Below are positions 9,161-18,283 of a stretch of 64,000 nt of DNA, piece after piece. Location of the stretch: assembly GCF_033406955.1 (NCBI RefSeq), contig NZ_CP137734.1, positions 1 to 64,000 of the forward strand, given 5' to 3'. Numbering within the stretch: the stretch's first letter is position 1; each line of letters begins with the position of its first letter. Below the pieces are notes generated by a model. It searched no databases. It saw only the letters and a program-made list of their open reading frames with translations, and had not been told where the DNA came from. The stretch is from Streptomyces violaceoruber (GTDB taxonomy: Bacteria > Actinomycetota > Actinomycetes > Streptomycetales > Streptomycetaceae). Made by a program: the position numbers and the translations under genes.

Positions 9161-9925
9161 CTACTCGCCGTGCGGGTCCGAGTAATTGAGCGTCTCGACG
9201 ACCTGCTCGTAGTCGCCGCGGGCCTCCCCGTAGCGCAGGTACTTCACGCGTTCGACCTGGATCTCCCGGGCGTCGGGCTGGGTCTCGATCAGGCTCACCA
9301 CCTCAGCGATGAACTCGTCGAGCGGCATGGCGTGCTCGTTGTCCTCCTGCCCGGGCAGCAGCGCCGTACGGACGGAGGGCGGCTCGAGTTCGAGAATCTT
9401 CACCGAGGTGCCGGCGAACTGGAGCCGAACGGACTCGCTGAGCAGATGGATGGCCGCCTTCGACGCGTTGTAGCTCGGCGTGACCTTGAGCGGCGTGAAC
9501 GCCAGGCCGGAGGAGACGGTCATGATCGTGGCGTCGGACTGTGCTTGCAGATGCTCGACGAACGCAGCGATGAGGCGGATCGGACCGAGCACGTTCGTCG
9601 TGATCGTGGACTCGGCGGTGGCGAGGAACGAGGCGGGACGGCGCCAGTCCTCGATGTGCATCACGCCGGCCATCGTCACCAGGACGTTGAGGTCCGGATA
9701 GCCGGCGAGCACCTGCTTCGCGGCAGAGGCGATGCTCGCGGCGTCCGTGGTGTCGATCTGAACGGTGCCGATGCCCGGATGCCTGGCTGCGATCTGTTCC
9801 AGTAGCTCGGCACGTCGACCACCGACGATGACGGTGTTGCCCCTGGCCTGCCACGCGAGGGCGAGGGCGAGACCGATGCCGCTGGTGGAGCCGGGGATGA
9901 AGATGGTGTTTCCGGAGATGTTCAT
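9161..9925 (-). CDS. Short-chain dehydrogenase/reductase (DltE-like)
   Basis: A 254-residue classical-type SDR, cytosolic, expected to use NAD(P)H to reduce or oxidise a carbonyl/alcohol. The nucleotide-binding turn is GSTSGIG (residues 12-18). The structural Asn is N111, the catalytic Ser about S139, and the pair Y152/K156 is in SYNASK. The NNAG motif is altered to TMAG. The gene is divergent from an XRE-type regulator starting at 10027, with about 100 bp between the starts, a common arrangement where the regulator controls the SDR. ATG 9925. Confidence 0.88.
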   Translation of the reverse strand: MNISGNTIFIPGSTSGIGLALALAWQARGNTVIVGGRRAELLEQIAARHPGIGTVQIDTTDAASIASAAKQVLAGYPDLNVLVTMAGVMHIEDWRRPASFLATAESTITTNVLGPIRLIAAFVEHLQAQSDATIMTVSSGLAFTPLKVTPSYNASKAAIHLLSESVRLQFAGTSVKILELEPPSVRTALLPGQEDNEHAMPLDEFIAEVVSLIETQPDAREIQVERVKYLRYGEARGDYEQVVETLNYSDPHGE

Positions 9926-10026
9926 GCTCCGATCGTCGCCGGTTCCCGCGGGCGGGTTCAGGGAGCAGTTGTCGGGGGATCGGCGATCCCTGGCTCGCTG
10001 TCCGGCGCGGGACGATAATCGGCAGC

Positions 10027-10884
10027 ATGGACCGTGCAGCAATGGCCGACTTCCTGCGCCACCGCCGCGAGGCGCTCCAGCCGGAGGACGTCGGCCTGTC
10101 CCCCGGTGCACGCCGGCGGGCCAGAGGTCTACGGCGTGAGGAGGTCGCGGCCCTCGCCCTGATGTCGACCGACTACTACACACGGCTGGAGCAACGGCGC
10201 GGCCCGCAGCCCAGCGAACGCATGCTGGACTCGCTCGCCCGTGCGCTGCGGCTCACCCGCGCCGAGCGCGACTACCTGTACCGCGTCGCCGGGCACAACG
10301 CGCCGGCTTCCCTGTCCGACCCGAGTCCCGTCGCGCCCGCGCTGCTGCGCGTGCTGGACCGACTCGATGACACCCCGGCGCTCATTCTCACCGAGCTGGG
10401 CGAGACCCTGGTGCAGAACAGGATGGCTGTTGCTCTGTTCGGCGACGCGTCCAGGCACACGGGGCTCGCCCGCAGCGCCGTCTACCGGTGGTTCACCGAT
10501 CCCTCCGAGCGGTCGGTCTACCCCGAGAGCGACTGGGGCCGCCAAAGCCGCGCCCAGGTCGCGAACCTGCGTGCCGCCTACGGGATGCGAGGCGCGCGGT
10601 CACACGCCGGCGCGCTCGTACGGATTCTGCAGCAGTCGAACGAGGAGTTCGCCGAGCTGTGGGAACGGCACGAGGTCGCACAACGCTTCGAGGATCACAA
10701 GACACTCATCCACCCCGAAGTCGGCGCGATCGAAGTCGACTGCCAGGCGCTGTTCACCGAGGACCAGTCCCAGACACTGCTTGTCCTCACCGCTCCGCCT
10801 CGGACCGAGAGCCATGAGAAGCTGCAGCTCCTGGCCGTACTCGGGCTCCATCGGTTCACCGAAGCGGAGGACCAGGTGCGGTGA
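10027..10884 (+). CDS. XRE-family regulator with MmyB-like ligand domain
   Basis: A 285-residue regulator. The helix-turn-helix lies near residues 33-62 (GLRREEVAALALMSTDYYTR then LEQRRG), and a C-terminal MmyB-like PAS-type domain follows from about 105 (PALILTELGETLVQNRMAVA). This architecture is very common in Streptomyces beside SDR genes. It is transcribed away from the SDR at 9161 and probably controls it. The ligand is not known; related domains bind fatty acids. A second regulator of the same type is at 53444. Confidence 0.88.
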   Translation: MDRAAMADFLRHRREALQPEDVGLSPGARRRARGLRREEVAALALMSTDYYTRLEQRRGPQPSERMLDSLARALRLTRAERDYLYRVAGHNAPASLSDPSPVAPALLRVLDRLDDTPALILTELGETLVQNRMAVALFGDASRHTGLARSAVYRWFTDPSERSVYPESDWGRQSRAQVANLRAAYGMRGARSHAGALVRILQQSNEEFAELWERHEVAQRFEDHKTLIHPEVGAIEVDCQALFTEDQSQTLLVLTAPPRTESHEKLQLLAVLGLHRFTEAEDQVR

Positions 10885-10959
10885 TCTCGAGCGCCGTCGA
10901 CCACGGGGGTCTGCATCATGGCCGGGGCGCGGATCGGCTGCGCGGCACCCGGTGACGGC

Positions 10960-11676
10960 TCACAGCCTCCACAGTCCCTTGCCCAGTGCCAGCATCCCGC
11001 CCGCCAGTGCCAGAGCCAGCACCAGCCACCGCGCCCGGTTCTCCGGCAGCCTGCCGGAGAACGTCCGGCCGATCATCATCCCGATGGTCAGGGCGCCCAC
11101 GACCCACACCCAGCGCTCGGCGTCGAGGTGGGGCGGACCGTGCGCGGCGACGGAGAAGATGTTGACGACGACGCCGTAGAAGAACGCGTTGGGGACGAAC
11201 TCGCGCACCGTCCAGCCCGCGTTGATCGCGTAGAGGGAGATCGGCGGGCCGCCGACACCGGCGGCGGAGTTCATCAACCCGCCCAGTCCCCCGGCCGCGA
11301 CCGCGCCCTTCCGTCCGCGCAGGGCCGGTACGCGTGCGCCGTACATGACGAGCAGCACGGCGGCCGTGACCAGCGCGCCCATGACCGTCATGAGCACGGG
11401 CTCGGGCAAGGTCGCGGTCAGCCGGGCCCCGATCGGCACGGTGCATATCGCCGCGGTGCACAGCGGCACCATCGCCCCCACCCGCACCCGCCGCCAACCC
11501 TGGGCCAACCCGGCGAGGCAGATGATCCCGGAGGCACAGTTGGTCAGCACGACTCCTTCAGACGGCCCGAGCAGCAGCACCAGCGGGGGCACGGCGACGA
11601 GCGCGAACCCCATACCGGTCATCCACTGCAGCGACGCCCCGAACAGCACGATCCCGGCAAGCACAAGGTCATCCAT
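10960..11676 (-). CDS. TSUP-family (TauE/SafE-like) membrane transporter
   Basis: A 238-residue protein with about eight helices. Motifs typical of the TauE/SafE (DUF81) family are present: GIVLFGASLQWMTGMGFALV near the N-terminus and GGLGGLMNSAAGVGGPPISL in the second half. The family exports small anions such as sulfite or sulfoacetate, but the substrate cannot be told from sequence. It is convergent with the XRE regulator and reads in the same direction as the TetR gene upstream, 120 bp away. Confidence 0.82.
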   Translation of the reverse strand: MDDLVLAGIVLFGASLQWMTGMGFALVAVPPLVLLLGPSEGVVLTNCASGIICLAGLAQGWRRVRVGAMVPLCTAAICTVPIGARLTATLPEPVLMTVMGALVTAAVLLVMYGARVPALRGRKGAVAAGGLGGLMNSAAGVGGPPISLYAINAGWTVREFVPNAFFYGVVVNIFSVAAHGPPHLDAERWVWVVGALTIGMMIGRTFSGRLPENRARWLVLALALAGGMLALGKGLWRL

Positions 11677-11796
11677 CGAAGCAGTGAACCAAGCCGCCGT
11701 CGGCCGCGGGAGGACGCCGTGCCCCTTCTGGTGCGCGACCGTGGCACGGGTGGTGCCCCTCCGGGTCGGGGCCGGCGTCCGCCCCGGAGAAGCAGT

Positions 11797-12450
11797 TCAT
11801 CCGTCGGCGATTCCCCGGAGCAGGGCGCCGAGCACCCGGTTCAGCCGTGGCTCCACCTCCACGACGGCGTGCGCGAGCCGGGGATCGCTGCGGTAGAGCA
11901 TTTGGATGTGCGGTCCGGGCGTCGCCATCTGCCAGAGGGCGCCCGCCAGGCTGGTGGCCGTCGCGATGACGTCCACGGCCTGGGTCTCGTCGACACCGAG
12001 CAGTCGGCGCAGCTCCGCGCCGATACGCCCGACCTCGTCGAGAGTGGCGATCTTGAAGGACCGCACCGACTCGACGGACACGTTCCGTTCGAGGTTGAGG
12101 GGCGCCTGGGCCAGTAGGTCGCAGAACAGGGGCCTGGCTGCCAGGGTGGCGGCGAACACCTGCCCGACGGCGTCCGGTGCCGCGCCGGGAAGCTCGCGCA
12201 GTCGGGCGCACAACTCCGCGGACCATTCTTTCCAACCCTCGGCTGTGATCTTGAGGAAGATCTGTTCGCGTGTCTCGAAGTAGCGCAGGAGGGCCGACTT
12301 GTGCATGCCCACGGTCGCGGCGATGTCGGTGAGCGTGATCTCGCGGATGCCGCGCTCGGTACCGAGCTCGCGGGCCGCATCGAGGATCGCCTCTTCCCGC
12401 TGCTGCTTGGCCTGTGCGCTGCGGGCGCGCTGGAATCCGGACCCGGTCAT
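11797..12450 (-). CDS. TetR-family regulator, divergent from an SDR
   Basis: A 217-residue TetR-family repressor. The helix-turn-helix is REITLTDIAATVGMHKSALL then RYFETREQIF, and the remaining helical domain forms the ligand pocket and dimer face. ATG 12450 is well placed; longer frames upstream overlap the divergent SDR. The two genes are 58 bp apart start to start, and a perfect dyad GCAACCTCGTTGC (12465-12477) lies in that space, so this regulator most likely controls the SDR and itself. Confidence 0.87.
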   Translation of the reverse strand: MTGSGFQRARSAQAKQQREEAILDAARELGTERGIREITLTDIAATVGMHKSALLRYFETREQIFLKITAEGWKEWSAELCARLRELPGAAPDAVGQVFAATLAARPLFCDLLAQAPLNLERNVSVESVRSFKIATLDEVGRIGAELRRLLGVDETQAVDVIATATSLAGALWQMATPGPHIQMLYRSDPRLAHAVVEVEPRLNRVLGALLRGIADG

Positions 12451-12464
12451 CACATCATCATAAG

Positions 12465-12477
12465 GCAACCTCGTTGC
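12465..12477. promoter_or_regulatory. Perfect dyad between TetR and SDR genes
   Basis: GCAAC-CTC-GTTGC. A further GCAAC at 12487-12491 makes a second, wider inverted pair with the same GTTGC. It sits in the 58-bp divergent promoter, which is the expected place for a TetR operator. Confidence 0.55.
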
Positions 12478-12508
12478 ATTATTAACGCAACGGTGTTTCA
12501 CTAAAGGC

Positions 12509-13402
12509 ATGGAACAACGCAAGCACAGGCAGCAGGTCTGGTTCGTCACCGGCTCCTCGCGCGGCCTCGGGCGCGCTCTGGTCACCGCCGTCCTCGACGC
12601 AGGCGACCTGGTCGTCGCCACCGCCCGCCGCCCCGAACAGCTCGACGATCTCGTACAGCGGTACGGCGACGACCGCGTCCACCCGGTCGCTCTCGACGTC
12701 ACGGACGGCACCGGAGCACGGGAAGCCGTCGATGCGGCGATCAACCGCTTCGGACGCATCGACGTACTGGTCAACAACGCCGGGTACGCGAACGTGTCAC
12801 CGATCGAGACCACTGACGAAGCCGACTTCCGTACGCAGTTCGAGACAAACTTCTGGGGCGTGTACAACGTCACCAGGGCCGCCCTGCCGGTACTGCGCCG
12901 CCAAGGCGCCGGCACGGTCGTGCAGATCTCGTCGGTCGGTGGGCGAGTGGGCGGATCACCCGGCATCGCGTCCTACCAGGCGGCCAAGTTCGCGGTGGAC
13001 GGATTCAGCCGCGTGCTCGCCGTGGAGGCCGCGCCGTTCGGCGTACGTGTCATGGTCGTCGAGCCGAGCGGATTCGCCACCGACTGGGCCGGATCCTCCA
13101 TGACGGTGCAGCCGGTGCCCGCAGAGTACGAGGAGACCGTCGGCCTCATGAACCGGCGCATGCGCCAGAGCGACGCGGGGACCGCGGGCGATCCCCGGCG
13201 CGCCGCCGCCATCATCGTCGGCGCGGCCCGACGCGACAACCCGCCGTCGCACCTCCTGCTCGGCGTCAACGCCGTGGAGATGGCGACGGAGCACTCCCGG
13301 CACCGGCTCGCGGAAGCATCCCGGTGGGAAGGCGTCAGCCGCTCCGCCGACTTCGCCGAGCCCTACCCCGCCCCGATGCCCGCCGACGAGGGAGCCGCGT
13401 AG
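12509..13402 (+). CDS. Short-chain dehydrogenase/reductase
   Basis: A 297-residue classical SDR. The cofactor turn is TGSSRGLG (residues 14-21), NNAG is at 89-92, Ser at about 142, and Y156/K160 are in SYQAAK. The RRP after the second strand (ATARRPEQL) suggests NADP preference, as usual for this group of ketoreductase-like enzymes. Divergent from the TetR gene at 11797-12450, with the operator-like dyad between. Substrate unknown. The C-terminus is longer than the typical 250 residues. Confidence 0.88.
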   Translation: MEQRKHRQQVWFVTGSSRGLGRALVTAVLDAGDLVVATARRPEQLDDLVQRYGDDRVHPVALDVTDGTGAREAVDAAINRFGRIDVLVNNAGYANVSPIETTDEADFRTQFETNFWGVYNVTRAALPVLRRQGAGTVVQISSVGGRVGGSPGIASYQAAKFAVDGFSRVLAVEAAPFGVRVMVVEPSGFATDWAGSSMTVQPVPAEYEETVGLMNRRMRQSDAGTAGDPRRAAAIIVGAARRDNPPSHLLLGVNAVEMATEHSRHRLAEASRWEGVSRSADFAEPYPAPMPADEGAA

Positions 13403-13674
13403 CAGGACAGCCGCGTGGAGGGGGTCCCCGCCACCACCGTCCACAGGGACGGTCCGGAGCGGACAGCGCTCTCACCGAAACCGCACTCGGGTGTGCGTAC
13501 CCACCGGGCACGTCGGGCGGCAACGCCCGAGCGGGGTACGAGACGGGCGGTCCGGGACGCACGGGCCTCCGGCTCGCGGCGTCCCGTGCGATGAGGATCA
13601 GCACGCGGGACCATCCTGGCCGCCGATGTCCAGTTCAGGGCGGTCCGTGGTGTCCTCGGGTGGCGGGGGTGGGC

Positions 13675-14070
13675 CAGGAAGTGGTCGAGGCGGTGGTCGC
13701 TGACGATTCCGCTGCCGGTCATCTGATCGATCGTCTGATGTTTCATCAGCGCGTACTCGATCCGCCAACCGGCGGCCTTCAGCAGCAGATCGGCACCGGA
13801 CTCGGGGCTCGTCCATATGGCGTCGCGCAGGAGGCACAGGCCGGCGTCGCCATTGACCTGCCAGCGATGCTGCGTCCGTTCAAACGGTTCGGGCAGCGGA
13901 CCGAGGCGAGGCGCCACCCCGGGGTACGCCTGGCTGTACTCCAGGCGCCGAAGGAGTCCTTCGTCGCCGTTCCAGGTGGTGAGGTGCTCGGACTCGGGCC
14001 GGTCGAAAGACCAGCGGGGCAGCCTGCCTTCCCAGCTTCCTGCTCCGGCGTCGTTCCAGACGAGTACGCC
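13675..14070 (-). pseudogene. Unrecognised conserved-looking protein fragment
   Basis: One minus frame, open from a TGA at 14071-14073, reads naturally: VLVWNDAGAGSWEGRLPRWS, ESEHLTTWNGDEGLLRRLEY, HRWQVNGDAGLCLLRDAIWT and ADLLLKAAGWRIEYALMKHQ, then SGIVSDHRLDHFL. It has no start codon after the stop, so it is 5'-truncated. Composition and Trp content are those of a folded protein. I recall similar Streptomyces proteins but cannot name the family with confidence. Confidence 0.45.
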
Positions 14071-14607
14071 TCATGAGGGACGAAGGCCGGGCTGGAGTTG
14101 ACCTTCGTGGGCGCGAGACGAGCCTTTGAATATGCCCGGACCTAAGAGCCCTGTCGACAATACGAGGCTGACTCGCGCCCGGCACTGCGGGCAGGAGTGT
14201 TCGGAATCAGGTGCGGTTCGTTCTGCTTGAGCTTTGAACAGGTCCTGCTACTGCGGAGCGCTCCGCCTGCGGCTATCGGCCACTTGGCTGCTCGTAGTCC
14301 GAGCCGGTTGCGCGGATGACCTCTCAGCTCTGCCCTGAGTCTTCAGCTCCGACGCGGACGGCGAGCCGCGCGGCTCACTGAGGTTGCGAACGGCTGGTGG
14401 GATGACGTGCCTTGAGCGCTTCCAGCAGGGAGCACGCGCACCCTGCACGGGCTCTGACCTGGAAAGAAGGTCGCCACGAAGGAGGGTCGGATGGAGATCA
14501 CCGGTCTACCGACACCAGCATTCTGTGGGGTGGACTGGGCCGAAGACCTTGCCCGTCACACTCACCTCGCATCACGGCACATCCGCCCTGGCCGCGCGTG
14601 CCGGGAG
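14071..14607. other. Gene-free spacer
   Basis: No convincing frame on either strand between the truncated gene and the small Cys-rich gene. Confidence 0.4.
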
Positions 14608-14799
14608 TCAGTCCGCGCGCAGCTTGCGGCCCCACCGCGCAGCGGCCTTGCCGTCGCGGTACTCGCACAGCGGAGAGCGGACTCCGGAGCCGTATGTGTG
14701 GGTCGGCCGGCAGCATGTGGAGCACGGGCCGATCTGGTCGCCGGGACACGTGCGTGCTGATGTGTCGGGCTCGCTGGTGGGCGGCACGGGGGCGGTCAT
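14608..14799 (-). CDS. Small cysteine-rich protein, possible zinc ribbon
   Basis: A 63-residue frame starting at ATG 14799 after a good ribosome site (GAGGAAACC). It contains CPGDQIGPCSTCCRPTH and SPLCEYRDGKAAARWGRKL. The Cys-x6-Cys-x2-Cys-Cys arrangement with a later Cys suggests metal binding. Similar small proteins occur on Streptomyces mobile elements, from memory. It lies downstream of the methyltransferase gene on the same strand, 77 bp after it. Confidence 0.5.
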   Translation of the reverse strand: MTAPVPPTSEPDTSARTCPGDQIGPCSTCCRPTHTYGSGVRSPLCEYRDGKAAARWGRKLRAD

Positions 14800-14876
14800 C
14801 TGGTTTCCTCGCCGCGATGTCCTGTGACAGCGAATCTTGACCGATTGCCACTGAGGTGTGACCGCCTGGAGGCGCT

Positions 14877-15731
14877 CTACCGGCGGACCGCCGAGATCAG
14901 TCCGCCGGGCCCGTCCTCGTGCTGCGGAAGGGTGCTCATCGGGCGGCCGTAGGCGACAACGCGCTCGCGCAGGGTGTGGCAGCTGGCTTCCCAGCCGTGC
15001 CCGGCCAGCCAGCCAACCGGGTCGTCGGGCATCTCCGAGACCCACATGGACGCCGCCGATCCCGGCACGGCACCCGCGGCGAAGCGCTCGATCACGCCGC
15101 GCGAGCCCAACGTCAGCCCCATCCGGCTGCCCGACGCCGACTGCTCGCCAATCCGGGCCAGCAGCAGCTCCACCGCGTCCTCGGGCAGATAGATCAGCAG
15201 TCCTTCGCCGATCCATGCGGTCGGAATCGCCGCATCGTGCCCTGCGGCGGCCAGCGCGCTCGGCCAGTCCTCACGCAGATCCACCGCGACGGTGATCCGC
15301 TCGCAGTGTGCGACGGCGCGCTCCTGGCGCAGCACCGAAGCCTTGAACTCCAGCGGTGCGGGCGTGTCGACCTCGAACAGTCGGGTGCCCTCGGGCCAGG
15401 CCATCCGGAAGGCCCGGCTGTCCATACCGGCGCCCAGCAGCACGACCTGCCGGACCCCGGACGCGGTGGCATGCTCCAACAGATCGTCCAGGAACTTCGT
15501 CCTGACGACGATGGAGAACGCCACGGCCAGCCGACGGCGGCGCGCAGCCTCATCATCAGGCAGCGGCGGCGAGGAGGGCCACAGCCCACCGGCGGCTGCG
15601 AAGGCCTGTGCCAGCGGGTCCCGGAAGAGCGCGTCTTCCCGCTCGCTCTCCAGCGCCCGCACCCTGGCCACCCCCACCGCCGTGGCCCACACCCCTGACG
15701 GCTGCACCCACTCCTGCTCACCAGTCACCAC
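14877..15731 (-). CDS. SAM-dependent methyltransferase, TIGR00027 type
   Basis: A 284-residue class I methyltransferase of the leucine carboxyl methyltransferase-like group (SAM_MT, TIGR00027). Signature stretches are VVLLGAGMDSRAFRM (SAM loop), RLFEVDTPAPLEFK (acidic strand end) and AWIGEGLLIYLPEDAVE (post-motif). The family is expanded in Streptomyces and Mycobacterium and may methylate carboxyl or O groups of secondary metabolites; the substrate is unknown here. ATG 15731. It is 68 bp from the divergent IS5 transposase start and may have lost its original neighbours. Confidence 0.88.
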   Translation of the reverse strand: MVTGEQEWVQPSGVWATAVGVARVRALESEREDALFRDPLAQAFAAAGGLWPSSPPLPDDEAARRRRLAVAFSIVVRTKFLDDLLEHATASGVRQVVLLGAGMDSRAFRMAWPEGTRLFEVDTPAPLEFKASVLRQERAVAHCERITVAVDLREDWPSALAAAGHDAAIPTAWIGEGLLIYLPEDAVELLLARIGEQSASGSRMGLTLGSRGVIERFAAGAVPGSAASMWVSEMPDDPVGWLAGHGWEASCHTLRERVVAYGRPMSTLPQHEDGPGGLISAVRR

Positions 15732-15799
15732 GCCAGCCTAACGAGCTCGTGCACGGTAAGCGGTGAGACGTCGGGCTCCTGATCGTCGATCATGGTCAT

Positions 15800-16650
15800 G
15801 TGGTGGGGAACGCGTCTCGTGCAGCGATCATCAGCGACCGGAGGATCACGGGCCTGTCTGTTGACGTGATTGCTGAACTCGTATCTGAAATCGGCCCGTT
15901 GTGGCACGAGCGTCACGAGGCCCGGCTCACTTCCCGGCCGCGGAAACGGGCTGTGGGCGCAGGCGCGAAGCACCGGCTGGTGTTCGTCGACCGGCTCCTG
16001 GCCGCCCTCGTGCACCTTCGACACGGGGTCACCCACGACGTGCTGGCCTGCTGGTTCGGTGTGGGCCGCTCCACCGTCACCAGGGCCATCGGTGAGGTAC
16101 GGCCCCTGCTCGCTGAGCGAGGCTACCCTGTCAGCCCCGACGTGCGGCTGCGGTCTCTGGCCGACGTCGTCGACCACCTCGGCGCGAGCGGGTCGACCGG
16201 CATCATTGACGGCACCGAGATCCGGGTTCGTCGGCCGGCCGCCGGACGCAAGGACCGCGACAAGTTCATCTCGGGCAAGAACAAGCAGAACGCCGTCAAG
16301 ACCATGATCGTCACTGACGGCGAAGACCGCGTGCTGTGGTGCAGCCCGGCCCGTCCCGCAAGCTGCGCGGACATCATCCACGCCCGCCAGTTAGGGCTAG
16401 TCAAGCTCCTGGCCGACGGGCCCGCGGTCGAGATCCTCACCGATGCCGGCTACCAGGGACTGGGTGCACAGACCGGCGGCCGGGTGATCACACCACCACA
16501 CCGCAAGTTCAAGAAGAACGCCCCGGACTGGTACGAGGAGGTGCACGAACGACAGCGCAAAGCCCACTCCTCACGCCGCATCCGGGTCGAACACGGTATC
16601 GCCCACCTGAAAAACTGGCGGTCCCTGGCCCGACACCTCGGTCGCCGTGT
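15800..16650 (+). pseudogene. IS5-type (DDE_Tnp_4) transposase, C-terminus replaced
   Basis: From GTG 15800 the frame encodes a nearly complete transposase: HTH (HDVLACWFGVGRSTVTRAIG), first Asp (GIIDGTEIRVRRPAAGRKDR), second Asp (VEILTDAGYQGLGAQTGGRV) and the last catalytic region (RRIRVEHGIAHLKNWRSLAR). Similarity stops near 16646 and the frame runs on into antisense DNA of the next SDR gene. About 40 residues of the usual C-terminus are lost, so activity is doubtful. Confidence 0.75.
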
Positions 16651-16834
16651 CGACGAGCTCGGGCGGCACTCGAAGCGCCGCAGTAATCGAGCAGTTCACG
16701 GCTTCGGGCTGCGCAGGTTCCGGCCGAGTCGGACTGCCGAACGAGTGTCTGCGCGCGCTCCGTGTCCGGATGTCGCGGAGCCGGAACGCTGTGTGGAGTT
16801 GCGCGATGCGCTGCCCTCGCCAAACCTTCGTTGG

Positions 16835-17611
16835 TCAGATGCGTGGACCGAGGAACAGGCCACCGCTTGCGTCGAGGATCTGCCCAGTGACCCAGCGGGC
16901 GGCATCGGAAGCGAGGAAGGCGACCACGTCGGCTACGTCGTCGGGCGCGCCCAGCCTGCTGAGTGCCGTCATGCCGGAGATCTGTTCGGTGAGGCCCGGC
17001 ACGTCGAAGACAGCTCCGTTGCTCGCTGTCTTGGTGGCCCCAGGAGCGACCGCGTTCACCGTGATCCCACGAGAACCGAGTTGGGCGGCGAGGGTCTTGG
17101 TCATCGTCTCGATCGCGCCCTTCGTCATGGCGAAGGACGTCTGGGACGAGTTGGCCATCCGGGTTGCCACCGACGAGATCGAGATGATCCGGGCACCCTC
17201 GCGCAACAGAGGCAGTGCACGTTCGATGACGAAGTACGGTGCCCGCACGTTCACTGCGAACAAGTGGTCGAACTCCGCCCGCGTCGTGACGCCGAGTGCG
17301 CCGGCTGGTGCGGCCGCGGCGTTGTTGACGACGATGTCGAGCGGCCGACCGCCCAAGCCGGCCTCCACGCCGGCGAAGAGTGTCTCGACGTCGCCATCCA
17401 CGCCCAGTTCGGCTCGGACGGCAAAGCCGGTCCCGCCGGCGTGTTCCATCGCGTCGAGCGTTGCCGCGGCCCCGGCCTCGTCCGTGCCGAAGTGCACGAT
17501 AACCGTGACTCCTTCGGCCGCCAGTCGAGTCGCGATCGCCTGCCCGATGCCGCGCGAGGCGCCCGTCACCAGAGCCGTTCTGCCCGCCAGGTTGCCCACG
17601 TCTTCGCCCAT
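16835..17611 (-). CDS. SDR-family protein with Phe at the catalytic Tyr position
   Basis: A 258-residue SDR. The cofactor turn TGASRGIG is at residues 16-23, NNAA at 96-99, Ser at about 146 and the C-terminal DASGG cofactor strap is normal. In the active site, where SDRs have YxxxK, the frame reads SFAMTKGA: the position of Tyr is F160 (codon TTC), with K164 kept. This should weaken or change chemistry. It is divergent from a TetR gene with only 39 bp between, filled by a perfect 17-bp palindrome. ATG 17611. Confidence 0.85.
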   Translation of the reverse strand: MGEDVGNLAGRTALVTGASRGIGQAIATRLAAEGVTVIVHFGTDEAGAAATLDAMEHAGGTGFAVRAELGVDGDVETLFAGVEAGLGGRPLDIVVNNAAAAPAGALGVTTRAEFDHLFAVNVRAPYFVIERALPLLREGARIISISSVATRMANSSQTSFAMTKGAIETMTKTLAAQLGSRGITVNAVAPGATKTASNGAVFDVPGLTEQISGMTALSRLGAPDDVADVVAFLASDAARWVTGQILDASGGLFLGPRI

Positions 17612-17615
17612 CTGA

Positions 17616-17632
17616 ATGTTAGTTACTAACAT
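17616..17632. promoter_or_regulatory. Perfect 17-bp palindrome between divergent start codons
   Basis: ATGTTAGTTACTAACAT is an exact 8-1-8 dyad, 4 bp from the SDR start and 18 bp from the TetR start. It is very likely the operator of the adjacent TetR protein and would block both promoters. Confidence 0.7.
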
Positions 17633-17650
17633 GATGGTAATGTCTAGCAC

Positions 17651-18283
17651 ATGAGTGAGCGGCAACCAAACCTGCGGGAACGACGGCGTTCCGAGACACG
17701 GCGCCTGATCCAGGCGCACGCGGTGCGACTGTTCACCGACCACGGCTACGACGCGGTAACGGTGGCCGACGTCGCCGAGGCCGCCGGCGTCTCCGCAATG
17801 ACCGTGTATCGGCACTTCCCCACCAAGGAGGACCTCGTCCTCATCGATCAGCCCGCCCAGCTCATCGCCGAGCACGTTGCAGCGTCGTCCGCAGCACAAC
17901 CCCTGGTGCGCCGCGTCGGCAGCGCGCTCATCGACGCGGCCACGAACTGGACCGGCGGCAACGGAGACGAACAGGCGGCGAACGAACGGTTCCTGCTGGA
18001 CTGCCTCCGGCTCATGGTCTCGACCCCTGCGCTGCGGGCCCGGCACCTGGACAGCCAGTACGCGCTGCAACAGGCCATCGTCGATGCCCTCGGGGATGAC
18101 GCGACCGGTCCTGACGCCGCGTTCCGCGCCCAGGCGGCGACCAGCGCCTGCATCGCCGCGATGCACACGGCGCTGACCCGCTGGGTCGAAGACGACGGAC
18201 ACACCAAACTGCCCGACTTGATCGCACGGGCACTCACCGCGTCCTTCGGCGATGACGCCGTAGCCACCCGCCGGAAGGACTGA
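17651..18283 (+). CDS. TetR-family regulator
   Basis: A 210-residue TetR regulator. The helix-turn-helix reads YDAVTVADVAEAAGVSAMTV then YRHFPTKEDLV, typical of the group with a TetR_C helical ligand domain. The start ATG 17651 lies next to a 17-bp palindrome shared with the divergent SDR gene, which is the likely target. Ligand unknown. After its stop comes about 700 bp without a clear gene. Confidence 0.88.
   Translation: MSERQPNLRERRRSETRRLIQAHAVRLFTDHGYDAVTVADVAEAAGVSAMTVYRHFPTKEDLVLIDQPAQLIAEHVAASSAAQPLVRRVGSALIDAATNWTGGNGDEQAANERFLLDCLRLMVSTPALRARHLDSQYALQQAIVDALGDDATGPDAAFRAQAATSACIAAMHTALTRWVEDDGHTKLPDLIARALTASFGDDAVATRRKD

Noticed and set aside
12451..12966. N-terminal extension of the TetR frame (total 389 residues)
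   Set aside because: It overlaps the divergent SDR gene and lacks protein character before the MTGSGF start.
15800..17629. 609-residue open frame starting as a transposase
   Set aside because: Only the first 280 or so residues match a transposase; the rest is antisense to the SDR gene at 16835-17611 and has random composition.
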